A DNA stretch of 64,000 nucleotides from Sisyra terminalis (lineage: Eukaryota; Arthropoda; Insecta; Neuroptera; Sisyridae): NCBI GenBank assembly GCA_958496175.1, contig OY292277.1:48991050-49055049 (forward strand). The letters are read 5' to 3'. Positions 43,636 to 55,735 of the stretch are shown one piece after another. The notes below the pieces were generated by a model. That model was not told the DNA's origin, searched no databases, and saw only the letters and a list, made by a program, of their open reading frames with translations. A program made the translations under genes and the position numbers. Numbering within the stretch: position 1 is the first letter of the stretch; every line of letters starts with the position of its first letter.

Positions 43636-46600
43636 ATGCAACAACATATTTGGACTTTAAACATTTCTTTTGGTGTATTTTTATTAGTTAGTTTGTCTGT
43701 GATTAGTCCAAAATACGTAAATTGTTTAGACCTAAATCTCAAAGGAAAACATGGAGAAGGATATTATTTAGATGTTGCCATTGGAAACCCTCCGCAAAAT
43801 GTAAGAAGTTACTCCTTATTATCTGATTTTAATAAAAATTTGGTGTTTTAATAATTTTTATATTAGTTTAAGGTGATCGTAGATACTGGAAGTTCAAATT
43901 TTGCAATAGCTGCAGCCGAAAATAATATCACTGATACTTATTATCATGCAGACAAGTAATGACAAAAAAATCGATTAAGGGAATATAATTTTTTTTTTAA
44001 TTTAATGTGCAAAATTTTAGTTCCTCCACCTTTGAAAATCTCAAGAAAAATGTTTCATCGCAGTACGTACAAGGACGATGGAATGGGAATCTAGGAAGTG
44101 ATATTTTAAATTTTCCAACTTTGTTTTTACCACTTTCGGTTCGAACTGATATTTCCGAAATTGAAAAATCGGAGAAGTTCTTTATTAACCAGTCTGAATG
44201 GCAGGTAAATATTTTGTCGTCTAAGAACAATATTTATCAATATTTAGATATTTTCTTGATATAAAGTGAGGATAAAGATCTCTCACGTTTTGGGTCACTA
44301 AATGGGTTTTAACGAAAATAAAAAACGGAAGTGTATACAATATATAAGATATATTGCAGTCCAATTTATGTAGTATAATTTAATATAATAATATATAAAA
44401 ATCATACCATAAACATAAATTTGAACAGAAGTTCAAATAAAAATATTTGTGAATCATCACAAAGCAGTTACGGAATGATCCAAACTACTTGATGACCACT
44501 GATGAAGATTGCTTGGCAATCGAAATACGTATCTGGGCAATACGTCACGAATATTTTTGTTTAAATTTATGTTTATGGTATGATTTTTATATATTATTAT
44601 ATTAAATTATACTACATAAATTGGACTGCAATATATCTTATATATTGTATACACAGTATAACTGTTCAAAGTCAGCGAAAAAATCTTATTTTGCTTAAAA
44701 AACGGAAGGATTTCATGTATTTTTCAATAGCCATCATGCGTTAGATGGATGAATATATTGATTTCATCGCTGAAGTATTTTATCAGAATAAACATTCGGT
44801 TGATTGAAAGATGATTTAGCAATGTTTTTGTAAAAATCAAAGATGGATAGAGAAATGAAAATCATTTAGTAGATTAAGTTCTGTTAGACCTCCAGAAGAT
44901 GTAGAAACAGTAATAGTTCCCATTTAGAAATCACCAACGTGTTTTATCTATAAGTTTATCTTGACATTCGGTACAGAAAGTCGAAATTTCAAGAAAATCC
45001 TTGAAATTTAATCAAAATTTTATTAAGGGCCATTCATAAAATACGTTCGCATACAAGGGGGGGGTCTTGCTGAGTGTGACAAGATGTGGCGTGGGGGGGG
45101 GTCTTCGGTAATGTGACGTTCGCCGTTCGTCAAAAAATTTAAATTAATAGTTCTTTCGACTATTTTTCTTTTTCAATTTTTATCATGATTAAAAGTCATT
45201 CATTTCGTATTTAGTAAATATTAAATATATAGAAATTTGTGCACTCTTAATTGAAATTTATCATATTCAGAGGGGATCTTAGTTTTGTGACGAAATATTT
45301 CTAGAGGGGGTCACAGAAAGTGTGACACAGCGTGACAATGGGGGAAGGAGGTCAGAAAAAACTTATTTTAGCGTGACGTATTTTATGAATGGCCCCTTAC
45401 TATATATAAAAATAACGAGAGAAGTTTCAGGAGAATTATTTACATCGAATCAAAACTTCATCCTGTCAAGATAATAGTGATTCTTCTGGCAGAAATAATC
45501 GTTCGATTTGTTTTTTAAAACTTTTTAAAACTCAGGATAATTTTCATTTCTCTAGTCCGTTTCATGATTTTTATTGAAAACAGTAGAGATTATTCAATAC
45601 TCCTGGTCGTTCTCCTCCATGGTGTGGTAAATAATTAATAATGTTCTTGGGAACTTGGATTTTAAGACATTATTTTTCAAATTATCTCAACGTTTCGTTG
45701 GTATTTATTTCCAACTTCTTCAGGAGAACTAAAACATAATAACAATGCATGTTGTTCAAAGCCAAATTACTTAAAAAATTAGCTTATCAATTGCTCACAA
45801 TGAAAATTCATATTTCACAATTAAATTACCACCTTCTGTAAGCAATGCAACTACTAAAGAAAAGTCCCTTTAATAAATTTTTTATTCAATACCACAATAT
45901 CTACTTTCTTTCTTTAACTCTGCTATACTTTTATATTTCCTTTGGTGTATTATATCTATAATTTAATATCTAAAGTTTAAAACAATAACAATTCATATCG
46001 GTCATAGGCGACGATTTTATTTTAAGCAGTGGAGAAATGAAGATGGATAAATTTCAGGGCATTTTGGGCTTGGCATATTCTGAATTATCGAGACCAGACA
46101 AATCGGTTCATTCGTGGATTGATGCTCTGCAAGCAGAAGGAAATTATTCCTCGGTGTCATTTTCCCTTGAACTTTGCGGAACGAGAACGGTTGGAAACTA
46201 TAATCACTTTGGAAACTTACAAATTTTTGGTAATTGATTTAGCACTGAATATTTGCTAGTCAAGAATAATAAAAGCATTTTTCTGTTTTGTAGTTAACGA
46301 GGAAAAACCATCTCTTCCGGCCAAAAGATTTACGGCTCCATTAGTACGACCATGGTATTACCAATTAACGATGATTGACATTAGTGTGGGACGTGAAAAA
46401 TTAAACATTGGTTGTCGAGATCTTAATGCTGATAAAGTGATTATTGATAGTGGTTCAACTAATTTAGTTTTGCCTCAAAAGGTAAAAAAATTATGTTTGT
46501 CAAGGAAATATGTTTTGACAATATAAACTTTTCTTTTTTGTGTTAGATTTTAGAGAAATTAAAAGCTAAATTTTACAACTATACAGAGGAAAATAAACTA

Positions 46601-47427
46601 ATATTGCTACCAGCATTTTGGAATACAAACGAAACATCGTGCTTCGATACGCCCCAAAAATGGAATTCTATGTTGCCAAATATTAGCTTATCAATTGCTC
46701 ACAATGAAACTTCATATTTTACAATTAAATTACCACCTTCTGTAAGCAATGCAACAACTAAAAAAAGTATCTTTACTAAATTTTTTATCCGATTCCAGTC
46801 CTACATCAGAGATGTAAAAAATGATGCAACAGACATTCATCAGCCGCTGAAGTATTGCTATAAAGTTGCTATTGAAAAGTCAAACACTGGAGTGATATTA
46901 GGTTGGGGAAAACCTACATAATTATTATGCGTTTACATTTTTTATTTCACGTTTTTGTTGCAGGGGTCATAACAATGGAAGGGTTTAAAATTGTTTTCAA
47001 CCATACGGCAAAAGAAGTCACGTACGCAAAAAGCGAATGTGGTCCGCAAGTCTTTTTAGAAGGATTGTTTATCAATGAAAAGGCAGATTACTTAAAAAAT
47101 TGCAATCGCAAAAAAGATCCAATTCATTTTTGGACATTTTTAAAATTGTATTTAATTCCACTTTTCATAATTCTAGGTGACTTATATAACATAATTTATG
47201 GAGATACAAACGAAAGAAATGAAAAAACAAAAATCGTTTAAAGAAGTTTTTATTTTCTTTCGTTCAAAACTCAATCATATACTAAAGTTCCTTTTTTTTC
47301 AGGAATAATGGCAGCTACTGCTTTGGCACAAATAGGTATTTGGTTTTTCCGAACCAAGCTAAGAAAATCTTCAACTTCTAATGTATTTCTTACACTAAAT
47401 CGAACTGAATTAATCAATGAAGAATAA
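43636..47427 (+). CDS. BACE-like (beta-secretase family) membrane aspartyl protease
   Basis: Nine exons: 43636-43800, 43867-43955, 44021-44204, 46058-46229, 46294-46481, 46547-46741, 46799-46901, 46964-47176 and 47303-47427. All junctions are in phase, giving 477 residues (human BACE1 501). A signal segment (FGVFLLVSLSVI) leads almost directly to GEGYYLDVAIGNPPQN. The active sites are VIVDTGSSNFAI and KVIIDSGSTNLVLP. BACE hallmarks: QGRWNGNLGSDIL, EKFFINQSEW, GILGLAYSELSRPD, KYCYKVAIEKSNTGVILG and ITMEGFKIVF. The six BACE cysteines are all present (LELCG, IGCRD, TSCFD, KYCYK, SECGP, KNCNR). A single C-terminal membrane helix (LKLYLIPLFIILGIMAATALA) and a short cytosolic tail make it type I. 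The family cleaves membrane-protein ectodomains in acidic endosomes. Unlike vertebrate BACE1 there is almost no prosegment. Two junctions are weak: a GTTGGG donor at 46902 and a 57-nt in-frame intron at 46742. Confidence 0.93.
44331..44654. mobile_element. Palindromic MITE in BACE-like intron 3
   Basis: Terminal inverted repeats of about 92 bp (44331-44422 and 44563-44654) begin GTGTATACAATATATAAG and flank a 140-bp centre. No coding sequence and no clear target duplication. Confidence 0.75.
45025..45398. mobile_element. MITE with GGGCCATTCATAAAATACG ends
   Basis: The left end AAGGGCCATTCATAAAATAC and the right end ATTTTATGAATGGCCCCTT are inverted repeats with a GTGACG-rich, G-run interior. 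This terminal sequence is widespread in insect genomes as a DNA-transposon MITE, but I cannot assign the superfamily safely. It lies in BACE-like intron 3. Confidence 0.7.
45778..45890 (+). pseudogene. Duplicated fragment of BACE-like exon 6 plus intron
   Basis: This intronic segment repeats 46684-46790 of the same gene. TTAGCTTATCAATTGCTCAC, CAATTAAATTACCACCTTCT, GTAAGCAATGCAAC and AAATTTTTTAT recur with scattered changes. It includes both exon and intron sequence, so it arose by DNA duplication and not from mRNA. In-frame stops in its intron-derived part and the lack of a good acceptor argue against use as an exon. Confidence 0.85.
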
Positions 47428-47914
47428 CTTCTTAGAAAAATTGCTATTTCAATATGTTTTTGTACTTAAAATTATTTTTTTATTTTTTTTATTTCAATTT
47501 TATATAAATATTTATGTATTATTTTCAATCGGATCGACTATGTAGCAAAAAGACGATTTAAAAATTATTTTAAACAGATTTGTGGGTTTTATTTAAAAAT
47601 ACAAATGTAAATATAACTGTGGCAACATAAACCAAATTCATAATTTGATATAATAAGAAAACAGCAACCTTAAAGAAATACCAATTTTATTACTTAAATC
47701 TTCGATTATTAATTTTCCTTTTACAAAGAATTTAATCCTTAAACCTTCCAACTGTTTCTTTAATAACCTTAAGTACTTCCTCACCAACGAAAAATTTAAA
47801 TTGGTAAACATAATTAATGTTCTCTATATTTTTTCTGCGTTAGAAATATATCTTTTATCTAAATTAGAAGTGGAAACGTGGTAGTTCCTCCAACATTGAG
47901 ATAAAGATTTTTTT
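47428..47914. other. 3' flank of the BACE-like gene
   Basis: AT-rich 3' UTR and flank. No gene seen. Confidence 0.4.
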
Positions 47915-48137
47915 GCTCAAGTGTATTTTAGCACACCCACAATCTGGCAACGTTACATTTTCGACTTTGTTTTTAATTTAATTCGCGATATTTTTGTTAA
48001 TTCAATTCTAATGTTGTATAATTCTCTCTTTTGTGGCTAAATTTTCACAATGGACCGATTTATTCGCGAATTAAATTAAAAACAAAGTCGAAAATGTAAC
48101 GTTGCCAGATTGTGGGTGTGCTAAAGTACACATGAGC
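47915..48137. mobile_element. Short MITE with ~70-bp TIRs and ~9-bp TSD
   Basis: Inverted arms (47915-47990 and 48060-48137) share GTTTTTAATTTAATTCGCG, AACGTTACATTTTCGACTTT and GCACACCCACAATCTGGC. GATTTTTTT flanks both sides, which fits a 9-bp target duplication of the Mutator-like type, although T-runs make that uncertain. Confidence 0.75.
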
Positions 48138-48971
48138 CGATTTTTTTCCCAAATAAGAAAAAGGGTGAAAATAAAAATTAAATTTTCTAATTACTTATTC
48201 TTTGATTTTAATATTTTTAAAATAACTGAATAAAACCATCTGTACTGTTCCTTTTTCCCGTCTGACAATTATCCAATTTTATAATAGGGACAAATCTATT
48301 AATTTTTGCTTTTTTCCAGGAAAAGTAAAGTAATTTTGTCATAAGCCATAGTAATTTTAATTATTCTTTATAAGAAAAAGCCTACCATCAATTACCGGAA
48401 TAGATTTATTAAAAGCTGCACTTATGCAACCCATGTAGCAGTGATGTAAGTAGATTGCATCATTATTTGATTTTCACAATATTTCTTATATTGTATGACT
48501 AAGGCAATTAGAGATTTAAAACTCAAAATAATTAATCAATAACGTGGTTAAGTATTCGATAAAGGAAAAAACTAATGATAAATAATTAAATTATGTGAAA
48601 CATTCATTGCAATTTAAAATTCATTATTAATATTACAAAAGAACAGTCGCTATTGAAAAAAGAAGAAAAAGACAAAAAATTATTAGAATATTTTCGAGAT
48701 AATCATATTTTACGAATAAAAATTTTTAAGAACTCTAAAAACTTGCAAAAAAAAATTTAATAAATGAGTCTTAACAACATAAATAGTTTAAATAGGCTCG
48801 TGGAATTATCAGCGAAGTTGAAGTTAAAAGTTTGAATACCTATAGATCAATGCGATGATAGCAATATGTTTTAACACTAAACACAATTTACCTTTACAAT
48901 AATTTTGCCAAAAACATTCGGTTTAATTTTAGGAATAAAACCACCACTTTTGTACCACGTTATGTACAATT
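48138..48971. other. AT-rich spacer before the satellite array
   Basis: No gene or element recognised. It borders the outer end of the left satellite array, so any target duplication of the large palindromic element would start here. Confidence 0.4.
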
Positions 48972-51900
48972 TAAAAATGTCCTTTTTGAAAATTTGAAAT
49001 GATGTTGCTAGTGTCCTTTTGCACACAAGACAATGATTTTTTCATATAACATTTCATGTAAGGGAATTGTTTAATAATCTGTTGCTAAAGTTAGCCCTCA
49101 TAAGGAAAAGTCACCCTTAAAAATTGACCCATTTCCGGGTTAATTTGGTACATGTTTTTTCACCTCCTTAAATTCCCGTTTTGAATTCCCCTGAATGTAG
49201 GAAATATTTGCAAATTATTTTTATGCAATTACATTAATGATGATTCAATCTAACATATCAAGCTCAGTTTCAGCGAAAAAAAACATCCCTTATATCAGTT
49301 TAATGCACTTGAAAATTGTCCTTTTTGAAACTTTGAAATGATATTGTGAGTGTCCTTTTGCACACAGGACAAACTTTTTTTCACATTACATTTCACGATA
49401 GGGCATTGTTTCATAATCCGTTGCTTGAATATATCCTTATAAGGAAATCGCACCCCTCGAAAACGACCAATTTTAAGGGCAAATTTGGTGCATGTGTTTT
49501 AACATCCTTAACTTTCCGTTTTAATTTCCCAAGGATCTAGCCGTTAAATTTGAATTATTTTCTTGCAGTTCGATTAAGCATGATTTAGACTTAAATATTC
49601 TGCTCAATTTTAGGGAAAGAAACCATCCCTTATATCCTTTTTATGAACTTGAAAATAATCCTTTTTGAAACTTTGAAACGATATTGCGGGTGTCCTTTTG
49701 CACACAGGACAAATTTGTTTTCACATTTATTTTTGAGTTAGAGCATTGATTGATAATCCGTTGATAGAATATATCCTTATAATGAAATCGCACCCCTCAA
49801 AAACGACCAATTTTAAGGGCAAATTTGGTGCATGTGTTCTAACATCCTTAACTTTCCGATTTAATTTCCCTAGGATCTAGCCGTTAAATTTCAATTATTT
49901 TCATGCAATTCGGTTGAGCATGATTAAGTCTTAAGTACTCTGCTCAATTTTAGGGAAAGAAACCATCCTTTATATCCTTTTTATGAACTTGAAAATAGTC
50001 CTTTTTGAAACTTTGAAACGATATTACGGGTGTCCTTTTGCACACAGGACAAAAATTTTTTCACATTTCTTCTCGAGTTAGAGCATTGATTGATAATCCG
50101 TTGATAGATTATATCCTTATAATGAAATCGCACCCCTCAAAAACGACCAATTTTAAGGGCAAATTTGGTGCATGTGTTTTAACATCCTTAATTTTCCGAT
50201 TTAATTTCCCAAGGATCTAGCCGTTAAATTTCAATTATTTTCATGCAATTCGGTTGAGCATGATTCAGACTTAAATATTCTGCTCAATTTTAGGGAAAGG
50301 AACCATCCCTTATATCCTTTTTATGAACTTGAAAAAAGTCCTTTTTGAAACTTTTAAACGATATTGCGGGTGTCCTTTTGCACACAGGACAAAAATTTTT
50401 TCACATTTCTTCTCGAGTTAGAGCATTGATTGATAATCCGTTGATAGAATATATCCTTATAATGAAATCGCACCCCTCAAAAACGACCAATTTTAAGGGC
50501 AAATTTGGTGCATGTGTTCTAACATCCTTAACTTTCCGTTTTCATTTCCCAAGGATCTAGCCGTTGAATTTGAATTATTTTCATGCAATTCGGTTGAGCA
50601 TGATTCAGCCTTAAATATTCTGCAGAGTTTTAGGGAAAGAAACCATCCCTTATATTCTTTTTATGAACTTTAAAATCGTCCTTTTTGAAACTTTTAAACG
50701 ATATTACGGGTGTCCTTTTGCACACAGGACAAAAATTTTTTCACATTTCTTCTCGAGTTAGAGCATTGATTGATAATCCGTTGATAGAATATATCCTTAT
50801 AATGAAATCGCACCCCTCAAAAACGACCAATTTTAAGGGCAAATTTGGTGAATGTGTTTTAACATCCTTAATTTTCCGATTTATTTCCCAAGGATTAAGC
50901 CGTAAAATTTGAATTATTTTCATGCAATTTGGTTAGGCATGATTCAGACTTAAATATTCTGCTCAATTTTAGGGAAAGAAACCATCCCTTATATCCTTTT
51001 TATGAACTCGAAAAAAGTCCTTTTTGAAACTTTGAAACGATATTGCGGGTGTCCTTTTGCACACATGACAAAATTTTTTTCACATTTCTTTTCGAGTTAG
51101 AACATTGATTGATAATCCGTTGATAGAATATATCCTTATAATGAAATCGCACCCCTTAAAAACTACCAATTTTAAGGGCAAATTTGGTGCATGTGTTTTA
51201 ACATCCTTAATTTTCCGATTTAATTTCCCAAGGATTTAGCCGTAAAATTTGAATTATTTTCATGCAATTTGGTTAAGCATGATTCAGACTTAAATATTCT
51301 GCTCAATTTTGAGGAAAGAAACCATCCCTTATATCCTTTTTATGAACTTGAAAATAGTCCTTTTTGAAACTTTTAAACGATATTGCGGGTGTCCTTTTGC
51401 ACACAGGACAAAAATTTTTTCACATTTCTTCTCGAGTTAGAGCATTGATTGATAATCCGTTGATAGAATATATCCTTATAATGAAATCGCACCCCTCAAA
51501 AACGACCAATTTTATGGGCAAATTTGGTGCATGTGTTCTAACATCCTTAACTTTCCGTTTTCATTTCCCAAGGATCTAGCCGTTGAATTAGAATTTTTTT
51601 CATGCAATTCGGTTAAGCATGATTAAGTCTTAAGTACTCTGCTCAATTTTAGGGAAAGAAACCATCCCTTATATCCTTTTTATGAACTTGAAAATAGTCC
51701 TTTTTGAAACTTTGAAACGATATTACGGGTGTCCTTTTGCACACAGGACAAAAATTTTTTCACATTTCTTCTCGAGTTAGAGCATTGATTGATAATCCGT
51801 TGATAGAATATATCCTTATAATGAAATCGCACCCCTCAAAAACGACCAATTTTATGGGCAAATTTGGTGCATGTGTTCTAACATCCTTAACTTTCCGTTT

Positions 51901-52440
51901 TCATTTCCCAAGGATCTAGCCGTTGAATTAGAATTTTTTTCATGCAATTCGGTTAAGCATGATTAAGTCTTAAGTACTCTGCTCAATTTTAGGGAAAGAA
52001 ACCATCCCTTATATCCTTTTTATGAACTTGAAAATAGTCCTTTTTGAAACTTTGAAACGATATTACGGGTGTCCTTTTGCACACAGGACAAAATTTTTTT
52101 CACATTTCTTTTCGAGTTAGATCATTGATTGATAATCCGTTGATAGAATATATCCTTATAATGAAATCGCACCCCTCGAAAACGACCAATTTTAAGGGCA
52201 AATTTGGTGTATGATTTTTCAACTCCTTAACTTCCCGTTTCGATTTCCCCCGGATCTAGGAAAAATTTGCAAATTATTTTTATGCAGTTACATTAAGGAT
52301 GATTCAATCTAAAATATCAAGCTCAGTTTCTGCGAAAAAAACCATCCCTGATATCATTTTTATGCACTTGAAAATTATCCTTTTTGAAACTTTGAAATGA
52401 TATTGTGAGTGTCCGTTTATGCACAAGACAAAAAATAATT
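48972..52440 (+). repeat. Satellite array, ~340-bp unit, left (about 10 units)
   Basis: Units recur every 340 bp. Each contains TTTTTGAAACTTTGAAACGA, GTGTCCTTTTGCACACAGGA, TTGATAATCCGTTGATAGAA, TATCCTTATAATGAAATCGC, CAATTTTAAGGGCAAATTTG and CCAAGGATCTAGCCGTT. Central units are very alike; those starting near 51,364 and 51,704 are almost identical. The outermost and innermost units belong to a different, more diverged subtype with GCAAATTATTTTTATGCA and ATCAAGCTCAGTTTC. Most units carry the same open frame of 60-71 codons, but 340 is not divisible by three and nothing indicates translation. Confidence 0.95.
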
Positions 52441-52810
52441 TCTGTTTATAATCCTCCTCCTGGCTTAATTTTATAAATCCTCAATAAAAGTTATCAGGAA
52501 ATATCATTGCACTTATCCGTTTATTTTCGAATTGTTTTAGTTAGGCAACCATTTGTACATGAATGTTGTTATGTTAGGCTGCAGCATTAGTCCGTAGTTT
52601 AAAACTTGATGTAAAATGGACGTATGACTTGTTTTATTAATTTAATTCAATGTAAATTTACAGATTGAAGTTACCTGAAAATTGAGGACCAGAGCAGTTT
52701 TGTTGGGATTGAAGAAATTTTCATCCTTTTGGCAGATTAATGTTTAGTAAGTGCTATTGTTGTTGAAACTTGTAAATATTGTTCTAACTGAATTTTTCAC
52801 TACCTACAGG

Positions 52811-53025
52811 GAAGCAGATCGAAGACATTAGAGAATTATTCATTGGATTTGAATTGTTCATCATTTCCTTATGGACTTTCGAAGAATGGAAGCGCAGCGT
52901 TCGAGAATCTTCAATCAAATTCATCAAGGATCCATCATTTTCCACAATTGGTATCTACCGAGAAGAATACCAATGGATTTACTACAACAATTAGTGGTGT
53001 AAATTTTGTTTTAATAATTCAGTGA
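52811..53025 (+). other. Open frame with splice-like signals in the left arm
   Basis: After an acceptor-like CCTACAG at about 52,804-52,810, about 70 codons are open to TGA. They include LDLNCSSFPYGLSKNG and LVSTEKNTNGFTTTISG. A GTAAGT lies upstream at about 52,747. The identical frame occurs in the right arm (59,434-59,252, minus). Composition is less AT-rich than the surroundings. I recognise no family; it might be the last exon of a small transcript of the element. Confidence 0.35.
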
Positions 53026-53756
53026 AGTAAAGTGATAAAGTGGTTTAAGTGATAAATAATCAATATATCAGAAAAATCAAATGCTATTTTATTAACCTAA
53101 TATTTTATATATGCTTGTAGCAATTGATACTTTTACATAATTTATATAAACAATTGTAAATATGCAAAAAACTATTATTGTTTTACTGTATTTATATTTA
53201 ATTGATATTTAACATTAATAAATTTTATATAAAAGAATACATTGTTTCAATTCGATTTACCGCACCCATCCTCTTGAATTTTATATTTCAGATTTTTTTT
53301 TTACAGTTAGAATACATATAAGAGTTAAATTAATAAGTAATAATGTAAGTATAATAAAAGATATAATAATATAGGTAGGTATAGTAAAATTAATAAGGTA
53401 AGGAAGTTAGGTAGATAGTTTTTCTATAACTTATTGAATAATTCGATAAAAGCCACTATCGAAAAATATCTTAACTTTTCCATGTCCATAATCGTTTTTT
53501 TCGATATTAATAAATGTCTTTATTTTATGAAGAAATTCTATTGAAATACAATTTTGTTTTTACGAAAAAAAAGGATCATGGATCTTAAAATGTTGCAATT
53601 TTATTACACAACTTTTCCAACTTTAACATGGAGCAGCTATGGTTCGAATATGGTTGGGAAATTCTAATTATTTCGATCGAAAGCATTTTTCATTTTTCTA
53701 CAAATCTCATTAGAATAGTTTATATATGAGTTTTAACGTCATTTACATATATCATA

Positions 53757-53838
53757 TGATAGCCGCATCGCTAAGGTCGCCGCCACTACCACCGGAGCTG
53801 AGGTCCCTGGTTCGAATCCCGAAGGGGTAAGTGTTTTT
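53757..53838 (+). ncRNA. tRNA-like pol III module T1 (left arm)
   Basis: An A-box-like TAGCCGCATCGCTAAGG and a perfect B box GGTTCGAATCC (53,809) are spaced as in a tRNA gene and followed by a T6 run (53,833-53,838), a pol III terminator. It does not fold obviously into a complete tRNA, so it is more likely tRNA-derived. Confidence 0.6.
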
Positions 53839-53943
53839 TCTTAAATATTATAATTGATTTCTATTCCTTACAGCTTATCCTGTCACTAATTAACATTAAT
53901 AATTGTTTCCAGACATTGTATCATCGAAATATTCGATCGACAG

Positions 53944-53965
53944 TTCCAACCTTTCGGGGTTGGAA
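53944..53965. other. Stable hairpin TTCCAACC-TTTCGG-GGTTGGAA
   Basis: A perfect 8-bp stem with a UUCG-like loop, set within longer weaker pairing (CGATCGA outside, ATCA/TGAT further out). The same hairpin, with one change or none, occurs at 55,516-55,537, 56,739-56,760 and 58,312-58,333. Confidence 0.7.
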
Positions 53966-54020
53966 ATGATCGATCGTTGATGCAATATATTTTTCATTTT
54001 ATTTTTGCTCATTGGTTTTG

Positions 54021-54079
54021 TGACGTCACTAAATTTCATATTTATGACGTCACACATACGTCACCATCCAATGACGTCA
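54021..54079. promoter_or_regulatory. Cluster of three TGACGTCA palindromes (left arm)
   Basis: TGACGTCA occurs at 54,021, 54,045 and 54,072, with two more at 55,443 and 55,456. The sequence is a full CRE/ATF-type site. The mirrored arm has five more. Factor binding is inference. Confidence 0.5.
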
Positions 54080-55640
54080 TTCTCGAAAAGTGATCGAATT
54101 TTCGATTGTCATGAAATAGTATACCGGGAATGGCTTAGTTACGTCACGGGAGGCCTAAAAAACATATCCCACTGTCAATTTTTTTGGTTTTTTTTCAAGA
54201 AAAATTTCTGCCCGATTTTTGAAAAATCCCAAAAATAGGCCAAATCTGCCGATATTTTGCACTTTTTTCAACTTTAACGCCGTTTTAAGCGATAACTATC
54301 GATCGTAGGTTAACGATAGTAGGCTCATTCGATAGCGCTTGAATTACTCTATCGATGGTGTAAATTTGGTCCCGGAAAACCTTAAGGAAAAAAAGTTTTT
54401 TTTTCAACTTGTCAGAAATTTCATTTCGTCGACTAAATGCACGTCGAATTTATGAATTTTTTTTTGTCGATTTTATTAATGAAATTTACACCATAGATGC
54501 ATTACATTACCATCAAAGCATATATATATATAAATCTCAACTTTTCGATATCGTTAATGGTTTTTTCGATTTTTAAATTCACCTATTGTGCGAGCTAATG
54601 TTATTTAAATAAAAATTAGTTTTGTTAGAAAAAGGATCAAGGACCTTAAAATGTCACAACTTTATTCAAAACTTTGCCAAACGTCACACGGAGCCGCTTT
54701 GGTGAAAATATTTCCGGAAAATTCCAAGAAAATCTCAAGGTCAAATCTTTTTCACCAGATCGATTTTCATGGAATTTTCCGGAAAAATTTAAACCATAGG
54801 TTCTCCATGTTAAGATCGGAAAAGATGTCAAATCACATTGCATACTTTTAATGTCCTTGATCCTTTTTTACCATAAAACATAAATGTATTCAAATGAAGT
54901 TACGTCACAACATTTTAATCTTTAATATCGAAAAAAACGATGAAGGGGATCGAAAAGTTGAGATCTTTTGGTATAGGGTTTTTGTTCGTAACATTCTGTA
55001 GCTATGGTGCGAATTTCATGGGAAAATGTGAATAAAAAATAAACAAAAAAATTTTTATAAAATCGACGAGCATCGGGTCGACGAAATGAAATTTCTGAGG
55101 AGTTGAAAAAAAAATTTTTTCCCTTTAAGCTTTTCCGGGACCAAATTTACACCATCGATAGAGTAATTCAAGCGCTATCGAATAAGCTAGCTATCGATAA
55201 CCTACGATCGTTAGTTTTCGCTCAAATTGACGTTAAAGTTGGAAAAAGTGTAAAAAAGTGTCAATTTTGACCAGTTTTTCAGATTTCTTGGGATTTTGGC
55301 CAAAAAATTTTCCCAAAAAAAAATGAAAAATTCAGAAAAAGGATATGATTTTTAGGCCTCCCGCAGCATCCTTATGCCATACACCAAATCCTATTTTACT
55401 AAAATCGAAAATTCGATATCCTCCCCCCCTTTTTTTCGGGAATGACGTCATTTGATGACGTCACATATGCGGGATCAAAAACAAAAATTTATAACTCATC
55501 GATCGATCGATCCATTTCCAACCCCGAAAGGCTGGAACTTCTCGATCGAATATTTCGTCCTTACAAACTCTGGAAACAAGGATTAATGTTATTACATGAT
55601 ATTATATGCTGTAAGGAATAATTATTAATTATAATATTTG

Positions 55641-55735
55641 AAAAAAAACCTGGGTCCTGGTCCATCCGGGAATCGAACTTGTGATCTTCCGCTCGTGAGG
55701 TGCCACTTATATCCACATTGCCACGTGAGTTATAT
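55641..55735 (-). ncRNA. tRNA-like pol III module T2 (left arm)
   Basis: On the minus strand, A-box-like TGGCAATGTGGATA, B box AGTTCGATTCCC and an eight-T terminator (A8 at 55,641 on plus) follow in order. It faces T1 across the older internal axis. Confidence 0.6.

Noticed and set aside
49346..52400. Open frames of 60-71 codons in almost every satellite unit
   Set aside because: They are the same repeat read many times. Differences between units change residues freely, the unit length is not a multiple of three, and no promoter or homologue is apparent.
48972..52440. CRISPR array
   Set aside because: The repeats are 340 bp and contiguous without unique spacers, in an intron-containing eukaryotic genome; this is a satellite.
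53757..53838. A functional tRNA gene
   Set aside because: The B box and terminator are good but I cannot draw a full cloverleaf with a clear anticodon arm; tRNA-derived is safer.
53924..53990. Hammerhead ribozyme around the CCAACC hairpin
   Set aside because: I looked for CUGANGA and GAAA core elements flanking the hairpin in the right order and did not find them.
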